DNA of 64,000 nt from Halorubrum sp. F4 (lineage in GTDB: Archaea; Halobacteriota; Halobacteria; Halobacteriales; Haloferacaceae): contig NZ_JAPDFS010000002.1 of the NCBI RefSeq assembly GCF_027257195.1, positions 582,750-646,749 of the forward strand, given 5' to 3'. Shown here piece by piece: positions 43,254-50,636 of the stretch. The notes beneath the pieces are model-generated. The model was given only the letters and a program-made list of their open reading frames with translations, was not told where the DNA came from and did no database searches. Position 1 is the first letter of the stretch; each line of letters starts with the position of its first letter. A program made the position numbers and the translations under genes.

Positions 43254-43679
43254 ATGAACAGATCCAATCCCTTCGAGGAGATAGAGCAGTTCTTCGGGCG
43301 AACGCCGTTCGGCGAGGAATGGACGGGGAAACGGGAGCTCCGAACCGCGGACGTCGACGTGGCCGAGTACGACGACGAGGTCGTCGTGATGGCGGATCTG
43401 CCCGGCTACGACCGCGAGGACATCGACGTCCACGCCGACGACGGCCGGCTCACGATCCGTGCCGAGCGCGACGCCGAACGCGAAACCGAGGACGGAGAGA
43501 CCGAGCACCGCTATCTCCGCCGTGAGCGGCGTCACGAGTCCGTGACTCGGACGATCGACCTCCCGAGCGGCGTGGACCCGGAGGGCGCGGTGGCGACGTA
43601 CCGGAACGGCGTCCTCACCGTCACGCTGCCCAGCAAGCGGGACGACGGCGAGGACGGCCACCGGATCGACATCGAGTAG
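43254..43679 (+). CDS. hsp20: Small heat-shock protein Hsp20 (second of tandem pair)
   Basis: 141 residues starting MNRSNPFEEIEQFFGRTPFG. The alpha-crystallin domain is clear: DVDVAEYDDEVVVMADLPGYDREDIDVHADDGRLTIRAERD (about 30-70) and RTIDLPSGVDPEGAVATYRNGVLTVTLPS (about 100-128). The ends (GHRIDIE versus GHRIDVS in the first copy) show they are paralogues, though the N-terminal regions differ. Two Hsp20s side by side followed by two isoaspartate repair genes suggest a protein-quality cluster. Confidence 0.9.
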   Translation: MNRSNPFEEIEQFFGRTPFGEEWTGKRELRTADVDVAEYDDEVVVMADLPGYDREDIDVHADDGRLTIRAERDAERETEDGETEHRYLRRERRHESVTRTIDLPSGVDPEGAVATYRNGVLTVTLPSKRDDGEDGHRIDIE

Positions 43680-43840
43680 AACGCCGGACCGACGCCGATC
43701 GGAACCGTTTGATCCGAACCGTTCCGTTCGACAGATTTCGGCGACGTATCACGGATCGGACCCGCCACGGGGCGGATCCGCCCGAACTCCCTCCGTTTTT
43801 CGTCGACAGATTCTCCACCGCCGGAGTGTTAGTGTATGTC

Positions 43841-44521
43841 ATGGACGACGCCGACTACGACGCGGAGCGTCGACGGCTCGTCGAGCACCTCCGGCGGCGG
43901 ACCGACGTGAGCGACCGGGTCCTGTCGGCGATCGCCGCGGTCCCCCGACACGAGTTCGTCCCGGAGGAGGATCGCGGACGCGCGTACGCGGACCGGCCGC
44001 TGCCGATCGGCCACGGGCAGACGATAAGCGCGCCGCACATGGTGGCGGTCATGACCGACCTCCTCGAGGTCGCCACCGGCGATCGGGTGTTCGAGATCGG
44101 CACGGGCTGTGGCTATCACGCCGCCGTCGTCGCCGAGATCGTCGGCGACGGGAACGTCTACAGCGTCGAGTACGTCCCGGAGCTCGCCGACGCCGCCGGG
44201 GAGCGTCTCCGGCGGTTAGGGTACGACGTGACCGTTCGATCCGGGGACGGCCGGACCGCGTTCGAGGACCACACGCCGTTCGACGCGGCGTACCTGACCT
44301 GCGCCGCTCCCGAGGGCGTCCCCGACGGGATCGCGGAGCGAGTGCGCGAGGACGGCCACGTCGTTGCCCCTGTGGAGTCCGGCGCGCGCGCGAACGGGCT
44401 CCTCGGCCGCGCCGTCGGAGGCCGTTCCGGCGGGAGTCAGCGACTCGTCCGCCTGACCGTCCGCGACGACGGCGTCGACCGCGAGGACCACGGCGCGGTG
44501 CGGTTCGTCCCGATGAAGTGA
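43841..44521 (+). CDS. pcm: Protein-L-isoaspartate O-methyltransferase
   Basis: 226 residues from the ATG at 43841; in-frame GTGs at 43826 and 43832 would fit a TATA-like CGTTTTTCG better, so the start is uncertain by up to five codons. Family motifs: AVPRHEFVP (about 30), PIGHGQTISAPHMVAVMTDLL (about 53-73), SAM-binding VFEIGTGCGYHAAVVAEIVG (about 83-102), DGRTAFEDHTPFDAAYLTCAAPEGVPD. It transfers methyl from SAM to isoaspartyl residues, starting repair of aged proteins. Its stop overlaps an in-frame GTG of the next gene. Confidence 0.92.
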   Translation: MDDADYDAERRRLVEHLRRRTDVSDRVLSAIAAVPRHEFVPEEDRGRAYADRPLPIGHGQTISAPHMVAVMTDLLEVATGDRVFEIGTGCGYHAAVVAEIVGDGNVYSVEYVPELADAAGERLRRLGYDVTVRSGDGRTAFEDHTPFDAAYLTCAAPEGVPDGIAERVREDGHVVAPVESGARANGLLGRAVGGRSGGSQRLVRLTVRDDGVDREDHGAVRFVPMK

Positions 44522-44571
44522 TCCCCCGAGCGGAGCGTGCGGTTTTAGACCACGGACCACCCAGAACGGGC

Positions 44572-45384
44572 ATGGACGAAGCGGCGCTCCGGGCGGACAT
44601 GATCGAAGGGCTCGAACACCAGCTCGGCGAGCCCCTCGGGGCGGCGGTGCTGTCGGCGCTCCAGGCGGTCCCTCGAGAGGCGTTCGTGGACGACACGCCA
44701 TACGCGAACGACGCGAGCGAGGAGGCGGGAACGCGAGCGCTCGCGCCCGCGACCGTCGCGCGGATGCTCACGGCGCTGGGCGCCGAGGACGGCGACGACG
44801 TGCTCGTCGTCGGCGCGGGGATCGGTTACACGAGCGCCGCGCTCGCCGAGATCGTCGGGGCACGTCACGTCCACGCGATCGACATCGACCGACGGGCCGT
44901 CCACCTCGCCCGCTCGAACCTCGCGGACGCGGGCTACGGCGCCGTCCTCGTCGACCGCCGCGACGGCGCGAGCGGGCTCCCGGAGTACGCGCCGTACGAC
45001 CGGATCCTCGTCGAGGCGGCCGTCGTGACGCCGCCGCGGGCGCTTCGCGATCAACTCGGAACGGACGGGCGGATCGTGTACCCGCGTGGGGCCGCGGACC
45101 AGACGATCGCCGCCATCGAACCGGGCGAGGACGCGTCGTCCGAAACCGGCGACGAGGGGGCGACCGGAACCGACCGCCGGAGGAGGGACGACCCCGCGCC
45201 CGACGGCTTCGCGACCGTCGAGGAGGCGGGTCCCGCGCGGCTTCGCCCGATGCTCGTCGACGGCGAGCAGGCTGGCGTCGAGCGGAACCGGACGCGCCGC
45301 GAGGACGCCGAGTTCGCCGAACGGGGATACTTCGCGAAGACCGGCTGGGAACAGGAGTGGATCGACTGGGACGACCGGATCTGA
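44572..45384 (+). CDS. Diverged protein-L-isoaspartate O-methyltransferase paralogue
   Basis: 270 residues from ATG 44572 (MDEAALRADM); a GTG at 44518 overlapping the pcm stop would add 18 residues, but a TTTTAG-containing box at 44543-44550 favours 44572. The SAM loop VLVVGAGIGYTSAALAEIVG (about 78-97) and QAVPREAFVDD are kept, yet the substrate-binding QTISAPHM segment of the first copy is replaced by EAGTRALAPATVARML. A 25-residue acidic insertion (about 185-210) and a C-terminal WEQEWIDWDD follow. It may methylate a different substrate; activity on isoaspartate is doubtful. Confidence 0.75.
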   Translation: MDEAALRADMIEGLEHQLGEPLGAAVLSALQAVPREAFVDDTPYANDASEEAGTRALAPATVARMLTALGAEDGDDVLVVGAGIGYTSAALAEIVGARHVHAIDIDRRAVHLARSNLADAGYGAVLVDRRDGASGLPEYAPYDRILVEAAVVTPPRALRDQLGTDGRIVYPRGAADQTIAAIEPGEDASSETGDEGATGTDRRRRDDPAPDGFATVEEAGPARLRPMLVDGEQAGVERNRTRREDAEFAERGYFAKTGWEQEWIDWDDRI

Positions 45385-45399
45385 TAACCGGCGTCGACC

Positions 45400-45882
45400 C
45401 TACTCCGAGACGACGAGCACCTCGGTGTTACTGCGGTCGTCGACGAAATCGCTTCCCGCGGGCGGTTTGACGTCGATGGAGAGCGTCCCGTCGAGCTGGT
45501 TCGGTCCCAGCTTCGGCGACACGTCGACGCTTGCTATCCCGTCCTCTCCGGACTTCGCGGTGGCGAGTCCGTCCAGCCGCGCGGAGCCGCCGCGAACGAT
45601 CACCGTCGCGTCCGAGACGCGGTTCCCCTCCGGATCGACGACCGCGACGTCGAGCGTCTGTGACCCCGGCGACGTCACCTCCGGTTGTGGCTGTGCGTCC
45701 ACCTCCGTCGACGAGAGACCGTCGATGTCGCCGATCATCCCCATCATCACGCTGAGACTCGCGACGCCGACGACGAGCGCGATCACCAGTCTGACCGGTA
45801 ACCCCTCGATCGCGCGGCGGTCGGCGAGAAACGATCCGGCATGCGTCTCGGGCATCGACGTGTCCGACTTCGAGTCGAGCAT
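45400..45882 (-). CDS. DUF7382-like prepilin-type exported protein
   Basis: 160 residues. An N-terminal polar segment is followed by DRRAIEGLPVRLVIALVVGVASLSVMMGMIGD: a basic residue pair then a single hydrophobic helix (about 30-50), as in archaeal class III signal (prepilin-like) sequences. The remainder is a beta-rich carboxypeptidase-regulatory-like domain with VAVVDPEGNRVSDATVIVRGG (about 85-105) and LDGTLSIDVKPPAGSDF. It resembles what I recall as DUF7382. Divergent from the HerA-like ATPase gene. Confidence 0.65.
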   Translation of the reverse strand: MLDSKSDTSMPETHAGSFLADRRAIEGLPVRLVIALVVGVASLSVMMGMIGDIDGLSSTEVDAQPQPEVTSPGSQTLDVAVVDPEGNRVSDATVIVRGGSARLDGLATAKSGEDGIASVDVSPKLGPNQLDGTLSIDVKPPAGSDFVDDRSNTEVLVVSE

Positions 45883-45903
45883 ACGACCGGTGGCCGCGGA
45901 TTA

Positions 45904-45913
45904 GGATATAAGG
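45904..45913 (-). promoter_or_regulatory. TATA-like box of the prepilin-like gene
   Basis: On the minus strand CCTTATATCC, 22-31 nt before the ATG at 45882. Confidence 0.5.
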
Positions 45914-45972
45914 AGTCGGTGTACGGAGACCGAACGCCGCGGGAGCCGCATCGAACGCACCGCCACACGACA

Positions 45973-45982
45973 CCTTATATTC
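45973..45982 (+). promoter_or_regulatory. TATA-like box of the HerA-like ATPase gene
   Basis: CCTTATATTC, 21-30 nt before the ATG at 46003. Nearly the same octamer (CCTTATAT) as the divergent box, which suggests matched expression. Confidence 0.5.
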
Positions 45983-46002
45983 GGTAGCGCGCGATCCCCC
46001 GC

Positions 46003-47106
46003 ATGAACGTACTCGGACGTGCCGACGCGGAGATCGGGTCGGGGACGCGCTCGCCCGCGACAGTCCGTCTCGGGTCCTTTCTGGCGCGAGACGGGAGCGA
46101 CGGTGCGGCCGTCGGGATCGACGCCGACTCTCCGCACGCGGCGGTGGTGTTCGGGAAGCGCGGCACCGGAAAGTCGTACACGCTCGGGGTCCTCGCGGAG
46201 GGGCTCGCGGACGCGACCGGCGTGGCTCCCGTCGTAGTCGATCCGATGGGCGTGTTCGGCGGGCTGACGGAGGCCGGGGGACGGGTCCTCGAGCCGGTCG
46301 TTCGGCCGACCGCGCTCCCGGCCACGGTCTGGCCCGACCTCCTCGGGCTCGATCCCGCCGGCGGCCCCGGGAGCCTCCTGTGGCGGGTCGTCGCCGACGC
46401 GGTCGAAGCGGCGGAGGACGACGGGACCTCCCCGTCGATCGAGTCGCTTCGGTGGGCCGTCTCGGAGGCCGACGCTCCCGATCGGACGCGTCGAGCGGTC
46501 CGGAACCACCTCCGATTGGCCGAGTCGTGGGGCGTCTTCGACGCGACGGCTCCGCCGGTCACGTCGCTCGCCGCGAACGGCGATCCCGCGGTGCTCGATC
46601 TGTCCGGCGTTCCCGAGGCCGCTTCCGGGGCGGTCGTTCGCGCGGTCGCCCGCGGGTTGTACGACGCGCGGGTGGACGGGAGCGTCGACCGGCTTCCCTG
46701 GCTGCTCGTCGACGAGGCCCACGCGTTCTTCGACGGCGTCGCCGATCCGGCGCTGTGGACGCTGTTGACGCGGGGGCGTGCGCCCGGCGTGTCGCTCGTC
46801 TGTGCGACCCAGCGCCCGAGCGCGTTGCCGAGCGTCGCGGTCTCGCAGTCCGACCTCCTCGTAGCACACCGGCTCACGGCGGGTCCGGACGTCGACGCGT
46901 TGGCGACGGCGGAGGCGACGTACCTCGACGACGACCTCGCCACCCGACTACCGACCGGAACCGGCGAGGCGCTCGTCGTCGACGACGCGAGCGAGACGGC
47001 CCACACGGTCCGCGTGCGGGAGCGGCGAACGCCACACGGCGGCGGAGATCCGCGCGCCGGCGACACGAAGGCAGCACGGACCGAAGGGACGGGACGAACC
47101 GGATGA
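46003..47106 (+). CDS. HerA/VirB4-like P-loop ATPase (DUF87-type)
   Basis: 367 residues. N-terminal barrel-like part with the phrase RLGSFLARDG, then Walker A VVFGKRGTGKSYTLGVLAEGL (GKRGTGKS at about 49-56), Walker B in LPWLLVDEAHAFFD (about 232-245), sensor-like LVCATQRPSALP (about 264) and an Arg near AVSQSDLLVAHRL. Such ATPases are DNA translocases or membrane-associated motors of conjugation and pilus systems. Length is about right for a single HerA-like domain; no NurA nuclease is adjacent, so it is not the recombination HerA. C-terminal 20 residues are low complexity. Confidence 0.8.
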   Translation: MNVLGRADAEIGSGTRSPATVRLGSFLARDGSDGAAVGIDADSPHAAVVFGKRGTGKSYTLGVLAEGLADATGVAPVVVDPMGVFGGLTEAGGRVLEPVVRPTALPATVWPDLLGLDPAGGPGSLLWRVVADAVEAAEDDGTSPSIESLRWAVSEADAPDRTRRAVRNHLRLAESWGVFDATAPPVTSLAANGDPAVLDLSGVPEAASGAVVRAVARGLYDARVDGSVDRLPWLLVDEAHAFFDGVADPALWTLLTRGRAPGVSLVCATQRPSALPSVAVSQSDLLVAHRLTAGPDVDALATAEATYLDDDLATRLPTGTGEALVVDDASETAHTVRVRERRTPHGGGDPRAGDTKAARTEGTGRTG

Positions 47107-47182
47107 ACGCCCCGCCGGACCGAGCGAGGGCGTGGCCGATACACATCACAACGCCCAACCCGATCCGCTCGGTGACACGGAC

Positions 47183-47530
47183 ATGGAACGGACGATCTTC
47201 GGGGTCGGGCTCGTCGCGCTCGGCGGGTTCGTCGGCGCGCTGGCACGGCACGGCGTCGACGTCGCCGCCGGCGACGTGACCGGATTCGGCACGCTCGTCG
47301 TGAACGTCGTCGGATCGTTCGCCCTCGGGTACCTGGTCACGCGGACGGTCGGTCCGCGAACACGGCTCCTCGTCGGGACCGGCGTGATCTCGTCGTTCAC
47401 CACGTACAGCACGTTCGCGACCGATGCGGTCACGCTCGGAACGGTCGCCGGAACTACCTACGTCGCCGTCAGCTACGGGCTCGGGTTCGCGGCCGCGCTC
47501 GCCGGTCTCGCCGTCGGAGGGCGACGATGA
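47183..47530 (+). CDS. crcB: Fluoride channel CrcB, first subunit
   Basis: 115 residues from ATG 47183; a GTG at 47132 in frame would add 17 polar residues. Four helices with GALARHG (about 20), the pore text VVNVVGSFALGYLV (about 40-53), and FTTYSTFATDAVTL (about 74-87), the family signature with Thr/Ser and Phe lining the fluoride path. The last codons overlap the start of the second crcB (ATGA), which implies a heterodimer as in other two-gene Fluc systems. Function: exports fluoride passively. Confidence 0.9.
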   Translation: MERTIFGVGLVALGGFVGALARHGVDVAAGDVTGFGTLVVNVVGSFALGYLVTRTVGPRTRLLVGTGVISSFTTYSTFATDAVTLGTVAGTTYVAVSYGLGFAAALAGLAVGGRR

Positions 47531-47889
47531 CGCCGGTGAGCCCGTTCATCGGGGCGCTCGCGGTCGGCCTCGGCGGCGCGGCGGGCGCGACGTGTCGCCA
47601 CCTGGTCGGACTCGCAGTTTCCGGCCGCCGGTCGCTCGTGATAGTGAACACCCTCGGGAGCCTCGCGCTCGGTGCCGTGCTCGCCGCACCGGTCGGCTCC
47701 CTGATCGCCCTTTCGCTCGGCGTCGGGTTCTGCGGCGCGTTCACGACGTTCTCGTCGTTCGCGGTCGAGACGGTCACGACCGCCGAGAGCGGGGAGACCG
47801 GCGTCGCCGTCGGGTTCGCCCTCGGCGTCCTTCTCGCATCGATCGGTGCGGTCCTCGTCGGATCGACGCTCGTGCTCGCGGGGACGTAG
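47527..47889 (+). CDS. crcB: Fluoride channel CrcB, second subunit
   Basis: 120 residues, ATG overlapping the previous stop. Same fold: GGAAGATCRHLVG (about 16-28), VNTLGSLALGAVL (about 40-52) and FCGAFTTFSSFAVET (about 68-82). The asymmetric sequences of the two copies suit an antiparallel dual-topology heterodimer. No fluoride riboswitch (crcB motif) was recognised upstream of the pair. Confidence 0.9.
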   Translation: MTPVSPFIGALAVGLGGAAGATCRHLVGLAVSGRRSLVIVNTLGSLALGAVLAAPVGSLIALSLGVGFCGAFTTFSSFAVETVTTAESGETGVAVGFALGVLLASIGAVLVGSTLVLAGT

Positions 47890-47999
47890 AACGGGGGAGA
47901 GAACGGACGGCGTGCGATCCCCGAGGACGGCGTCTCGTGACGACGACGGGAGCCGAACGGAGCGACAGTTACAGGGCGGACGGAACCGTACGAGACGAC

Positions 48000-48326
48000 G
48001 TGAACGACGACGCCGACGGATCGACGGCGCCCCCGGGTGAGGACGGCGAATCCGGGATCGGCGATCCGACCGAGACGGACGCACCGAGCGGCGTCGCCGA
48101 CGTCGACTTCGCGGACCTGTCGCTGCCACAGCGGCTGTTCGTCGCGGCCGTCCAGAACCCGACGCGGGGCGTCGTGATCGCGGTGCTGTTCGCGTTCGCG
48201 TTCTCGTTTTACATCGCGCTCTGGATGGCGTTTCCTCGGGTCGGCGCGCTGTTTTCCGCCGTCGGCGTCGTCGTCGTTCTCGTCCTACTCGGGATATACT
48301 ACCTGGTAGGTCACGTCCTCGATTGA
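48000..48326 (+). CDS. Small acidic protein with two membrane helices, unknown
   Basis: 108 residues from the GTG at 48000; a GTG at 47937 would add 21 residues, but a TTACAG-like AT patch about 30 nt upstream favours 48000. The first about 45 residues are Asp/Glu/Ser rich; two hydrophobic helices follow (AVLFAFAFSFYIALWMAFP about 57-75 and FSAVGVVVVLVLLGIYYLVG about 82-103) separated by RVGALF. The segment LSLPQRLFVAAVQNPTRG before them looks conserved. No function can be assigned. Confidence 0.65.
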   Translation: MNDDADGSTAPPGEDGESGIGDPTETDAPSGVADVDFADLSLPQRLFVAAVQNPTRGVVIAVLFAFAFSFYIALWMAFPRVGALFSAVGVVVVLVLLGIYYLVGHVLD

Positions 48327-48366
48327 TCCGGGTTCGTCCGCGGTCGACTCGGGTTCCGTCCCGATC

Positions 48367-49731
48367 TCAGGGATGGGGTTCGTAGAACTCCCGGAGTTCC
48401 CTTCCGAACCGGTCGGCGAGCGTCGCCACGGCGTCGCCGACGAGGACGTCGCGATCCGCGAACGCCGGCTCTATCTGCGCGCCGAGCGCGATGTCGCCGG
48501 CTGCGTCGCTCTCGAGGTACTCGCGGACCGTCGTGAACTCCCGTTCGCGCTCGACGACGTATCGGTCGCCCTCGATGAACGGCCCGTAGGTGTCCGGGTC
48601 GACGTCGTCGGCGTACGACTCGTAGAACCGGTCGGCGTGTTTCCGCACGGCGACCGGCGGGCCCTCGTGGCGCTCGACCGCCGGCCGGGTCGGCGTCTCG
48701 ACCTCGACGTACAGGGCCGCCCGTTCCCGGTCGTCACCGACCATCGCCCGCGAGCGGAGCGCGTCGAACCCGCGTTCGTCGAGCCCGCGAACGGTCCCGT
48801 CGAGCGACCGGCGGAGCTGGGGCCACAGCTGGTCGTCGACGACGTCGGGAGCGTCGAGGACGACCGCGACCGGCGTCGTCTCGCGTCTATCGAGGTGGTC
48901 ACGGACCGCTCCCGCGTCGAGCGGATCGGCCGTCCGCGGTTCGAACAGCCCCTCGCGGGGGTTCGCGATCAGGTCGCGGGCGTAGTGTTGGAACCGCGCC
49001 AGATTCGCCGACGACAGCACCGCCGCGACGTTCCGCGTCGGGTCCGTCGGGTCGACGACGACGAGCGGGTCCTCGAACGTCCGTTCGGCGTGACCCTCCG
49101 GATCGAACTCCATCGGCGGATGCCAGCTCCGGGCGGACTCGACGAGCGGGCGGAACCCACCGAGCTCGGCGACGAGCAGCTCGGTGAGGTATCCCGAGAA
49201 GCCCTCGGTCCGGAGGTCACTGCCGTACGCGCCGATCCCCTTCAGGAACGCCTTCGCGAGGACCACGTCGCCGGCGAGGTCGTCGTCGAGCCGCGCCGAG
49301 AGGTACGCATCGTGGAAGGGAGTGCGGTCGACCGCGGAGATCAACTCGCTCGCCTCGTCCACGTCGTGACAGGGGACCAGATCGACGTCGAAGCCGTCGT
49401 ACGTCCCCTTCACGTAGGGGTGTTCGGCGTACTCCTCGTGGCCGTCGGGAAGGACCGCGTGGCCCACCGCGAGCCCGTACTCCTCGAGCTGCTCGCGGTC
49501 GATGTCGGCCGGGAATCGAACGAAGAGGTCGATGTCACGATCGCCGGAGACCCACGTCCCGCGTGCGGTCGAACCCACCCGGACCACGTCGGCCTCGACC
49601 GGGAGGTCGTCGATCGCCGCCCGGGTGCGCTCGGTCAGCTCGACGGCCGTCTCCCGAAGCCGTTCGCGTTCCTCCGCGTCCGGGAGGACGCGAGCGCGGA
49701 CGTGCGACAGCACCGCGTCGAGGTCGGCCAT
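48367..49731 (-). CDS. cca: tRNA CCA-adding enzyme (archaeal class I)
   Basis: 454 residues. Nucleotidyltransferase core: VRVGSTARGTWVSGDRDIDLFVRFP (GS..RGT and DxD, about 52-72), with the third carboxylate in YDGFDVDLVPC (about 115). LTELLVAELGGFRPLVESARSWHPP (about 190) and VVDPTDPTRNVAAVLS are typical of the archaeal enzyme. It adds CCA to tRNA 3' ends, needed because neither tRNA gene near 50 kb encodes CCA. Length matches archaeal cca (about 440-460). Sits upstream of, and divergent from, tRNA-Asn. Confidence 0.93.
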   Translation of the reverse strand: MADLDAVLSHVRARVLPDAEERERLRETAVELTERTRAAIDDLPVEADVVRVGSTARGTWVSGDRDIDLFVRFPADIDREQLEEYGLAVGHAVLPDGHEEYAEHPYVKGTYDGFDVDLVPCHDVDEASELISAVDRTPFHDAYLSARLDDDLAGDVVLAKAFLKGIGAYGSDLRTEGFSGYLTELLVAELGGFRPLVESARSWHPPMEFDPEGHAERTFEDPLVVVDPTDPTRNVAAVLSSANLARFQHYARDLIANPREGLFEPRTADPLDAGAVRDHLDRRETTPVAVVLDAPDVVDDQLWPQLRRSLDGTVRGLDERGFDALRSRAMVGDDRERAALYVEVETPTRPAVERHEGPPVAVRKHADRFYESYADDVDPDTYGPFIEGDRYVVEREREFTTVREYLESDAAGDIALGAQIEPAFADRDVLVGDAVATLADRFGRELREFYEPHP

Positions 49732-49852
49732 ACGCCGGCTTCTCGCGGTCCGTCCGAAAGCGTGTCGGTCGTCGTGGGAGGAGAGCGGGTCACCGGTCCG
49801 AGTCGGGCGGAAACGAAAGCCCTATCAAATCCAGTCGAGTATCCCGAACTGA

Positions 49853-49962
49853 GCCGAAGTAGCTCAGTTGGTAGAGCGCCTCGCTGTTACGACGGTCGGT
49901 GGACGGTTCCCCCGAACGTCACAGTCACGAGGCGGTCCCAGGTTCGAGTCCTGGCTTCGGCG
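49853..49962 (+). tRNA. tRNA-Asn(GTT) with a 37-nt intron
   Basis: Acceptor stem GCCGAAG/CTTCGGC, D stem GCTC/GAGC, anticodon stem CCTCG/CGAGG with loop CTGTTA-A, T stem CCAGG/CCTGG; discriminator G at 49962; no encoded CCA. Anticodon GTT at 49886-49888. The intron 49890-49926 lies after tRNA position 37, the canonical site. Its ends form a perfect bulge-helix-bulge: 3-nt bulge TCA, 4-bp helix CTGT/ACAG, 3-nt bulge TAC, then intron helix GACG/CGTC. Confidence 0.92.
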
Positions 49963-50024
49963 CTTCCTTTCCACGTTTCTAAGTACAACCACGCGTCTTG
50001 TACGATGACGACTCGAAGCGTCGT

Positions 50025-50489
50025 ATGTCGCGTTTCGAGCAGTACGATCGGCTCGGAGAACCGCAGAAACGTGGACAGGCCACGGAGGCGATCGTCACGG
50101 CGGAGCTGATCGCCCGCGACGTTTCCGTACTCACGCCGGCGTACGACAACGAACCGTACGATCTCGTCGTTAAGATCGACGACGAGTTCTATCGGCTACA
50201 AGTCAAAACGGCGTACGATAGCAAAAACGATGGTGCGGTGGAATTCCGAACCCGGAGCGTCCGGACCAAAAGCGAGGGATACGAACGGGAGGGCTACGAC
50301 GGGAAGATCGATTTCTTCGCCGTCTTGAACGTTCGAACAGAGGAGGTGTATCTCGTTTCGATCGAAGACGCCGGAGCGGCAGCGACCACGATCCGGTACG
50401 AACCCGCCGCGAACAACAACCGGTCGAACGTCAACTGGCACACGGAGTACCGACTCGATACGGTCCTCGCCCGGATCCGATCGGAGTAA
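50025..50489 (+). CDS. PD-(D/E)XK endonuclease of the group I-intron-associated (I-Ssp6803I-like) family
   Basis: 154 residues from ATG 50025 (MSRFEQYDRL); a TTG at 49998 is upstream in frame. Catalytic pattern: TEAIVTAELIARDVSV (Glu, about 22), YDLVVKIDDEFYRLQVKTAY (Asp at about 46, then Q-x-K at about 58-60), i.e. E...D...(Q)xK. The opening phrase FEQYDRLGEPQKRGQATEAIV is what I recall as typical of haloarchaeal PF11645-type proteins. It is less GC-rich than neighbours. It lies 62 bp after an intron-bearing tRNA and 44 bp before another tRNA, as expected for a free-standing homing-type nuclease, but it is not inside an intron. Confidence 0.75.
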   Translation: MSRFEQYDRLGEPQKRGQATEAIVTAELIARDVSVLTPAYDNEPYDLVVKIDDEFYRLQVKTAYDSKNDGAVEFRTRSVRTKSEGYEREGYDGKIDFFAVLNVRTEEVYLVSIEDAGAAATTIRYEPAANNNRSNVNWHTEYRLDTVLARIRSE

Positions 50490-50533
50490 TGCGGTAATCT
50501 AAAGAACGTCCCTCGTATATCGGGGATCGACGC

Positions 50534-50609
50534 GGGCCTTTAGCTTAGTCTGGCTCAAAGCTCTCCGCTCATAACGGAGCGATCGCCGGTTCAAATCCGG
50601 CAAGGCCCA
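50534..50609 (+). tRNA. tRNA with CAU anticodon, probably tRNA-Ile2
   Basis: GGGCCTT/AAGGCCC acceptor, D stem GCTT/AAGC, anticodon stem CTCCG/CGGAG with loop CTCATAA (CAT at 50570-50572), T stem GCCGG/CCGGC, discriminator A. No intron. In haloarchaea elongator tRNA-Met is known to carry an intron (Haloferax volcanii), and initiators look different, so an intronless CAU tRNA is more likely Ile2 (agmatidine-modified C34). Elongator Met cannot be excluded. TATA-like GTATATCGG at 50515-50523. Confidence 0.85.
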
Positions 50610-50636
50610 CTTCTCGCGGCTCGCGAATTCCGTCCG

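Noticed and set aside
47106-47182. crcB fluoride riboswitch upstream of the crcB pair
   Set aside because: The short gap has no recognisable pseudoknot elements and the start is only 76 bp after the HerA-like gene.
49998-50024. Longer start (TTG) for the PD-(D/E)XK nuclease
   Set aside because: The ATG at 50025 gives the family-like N-terminus directly.
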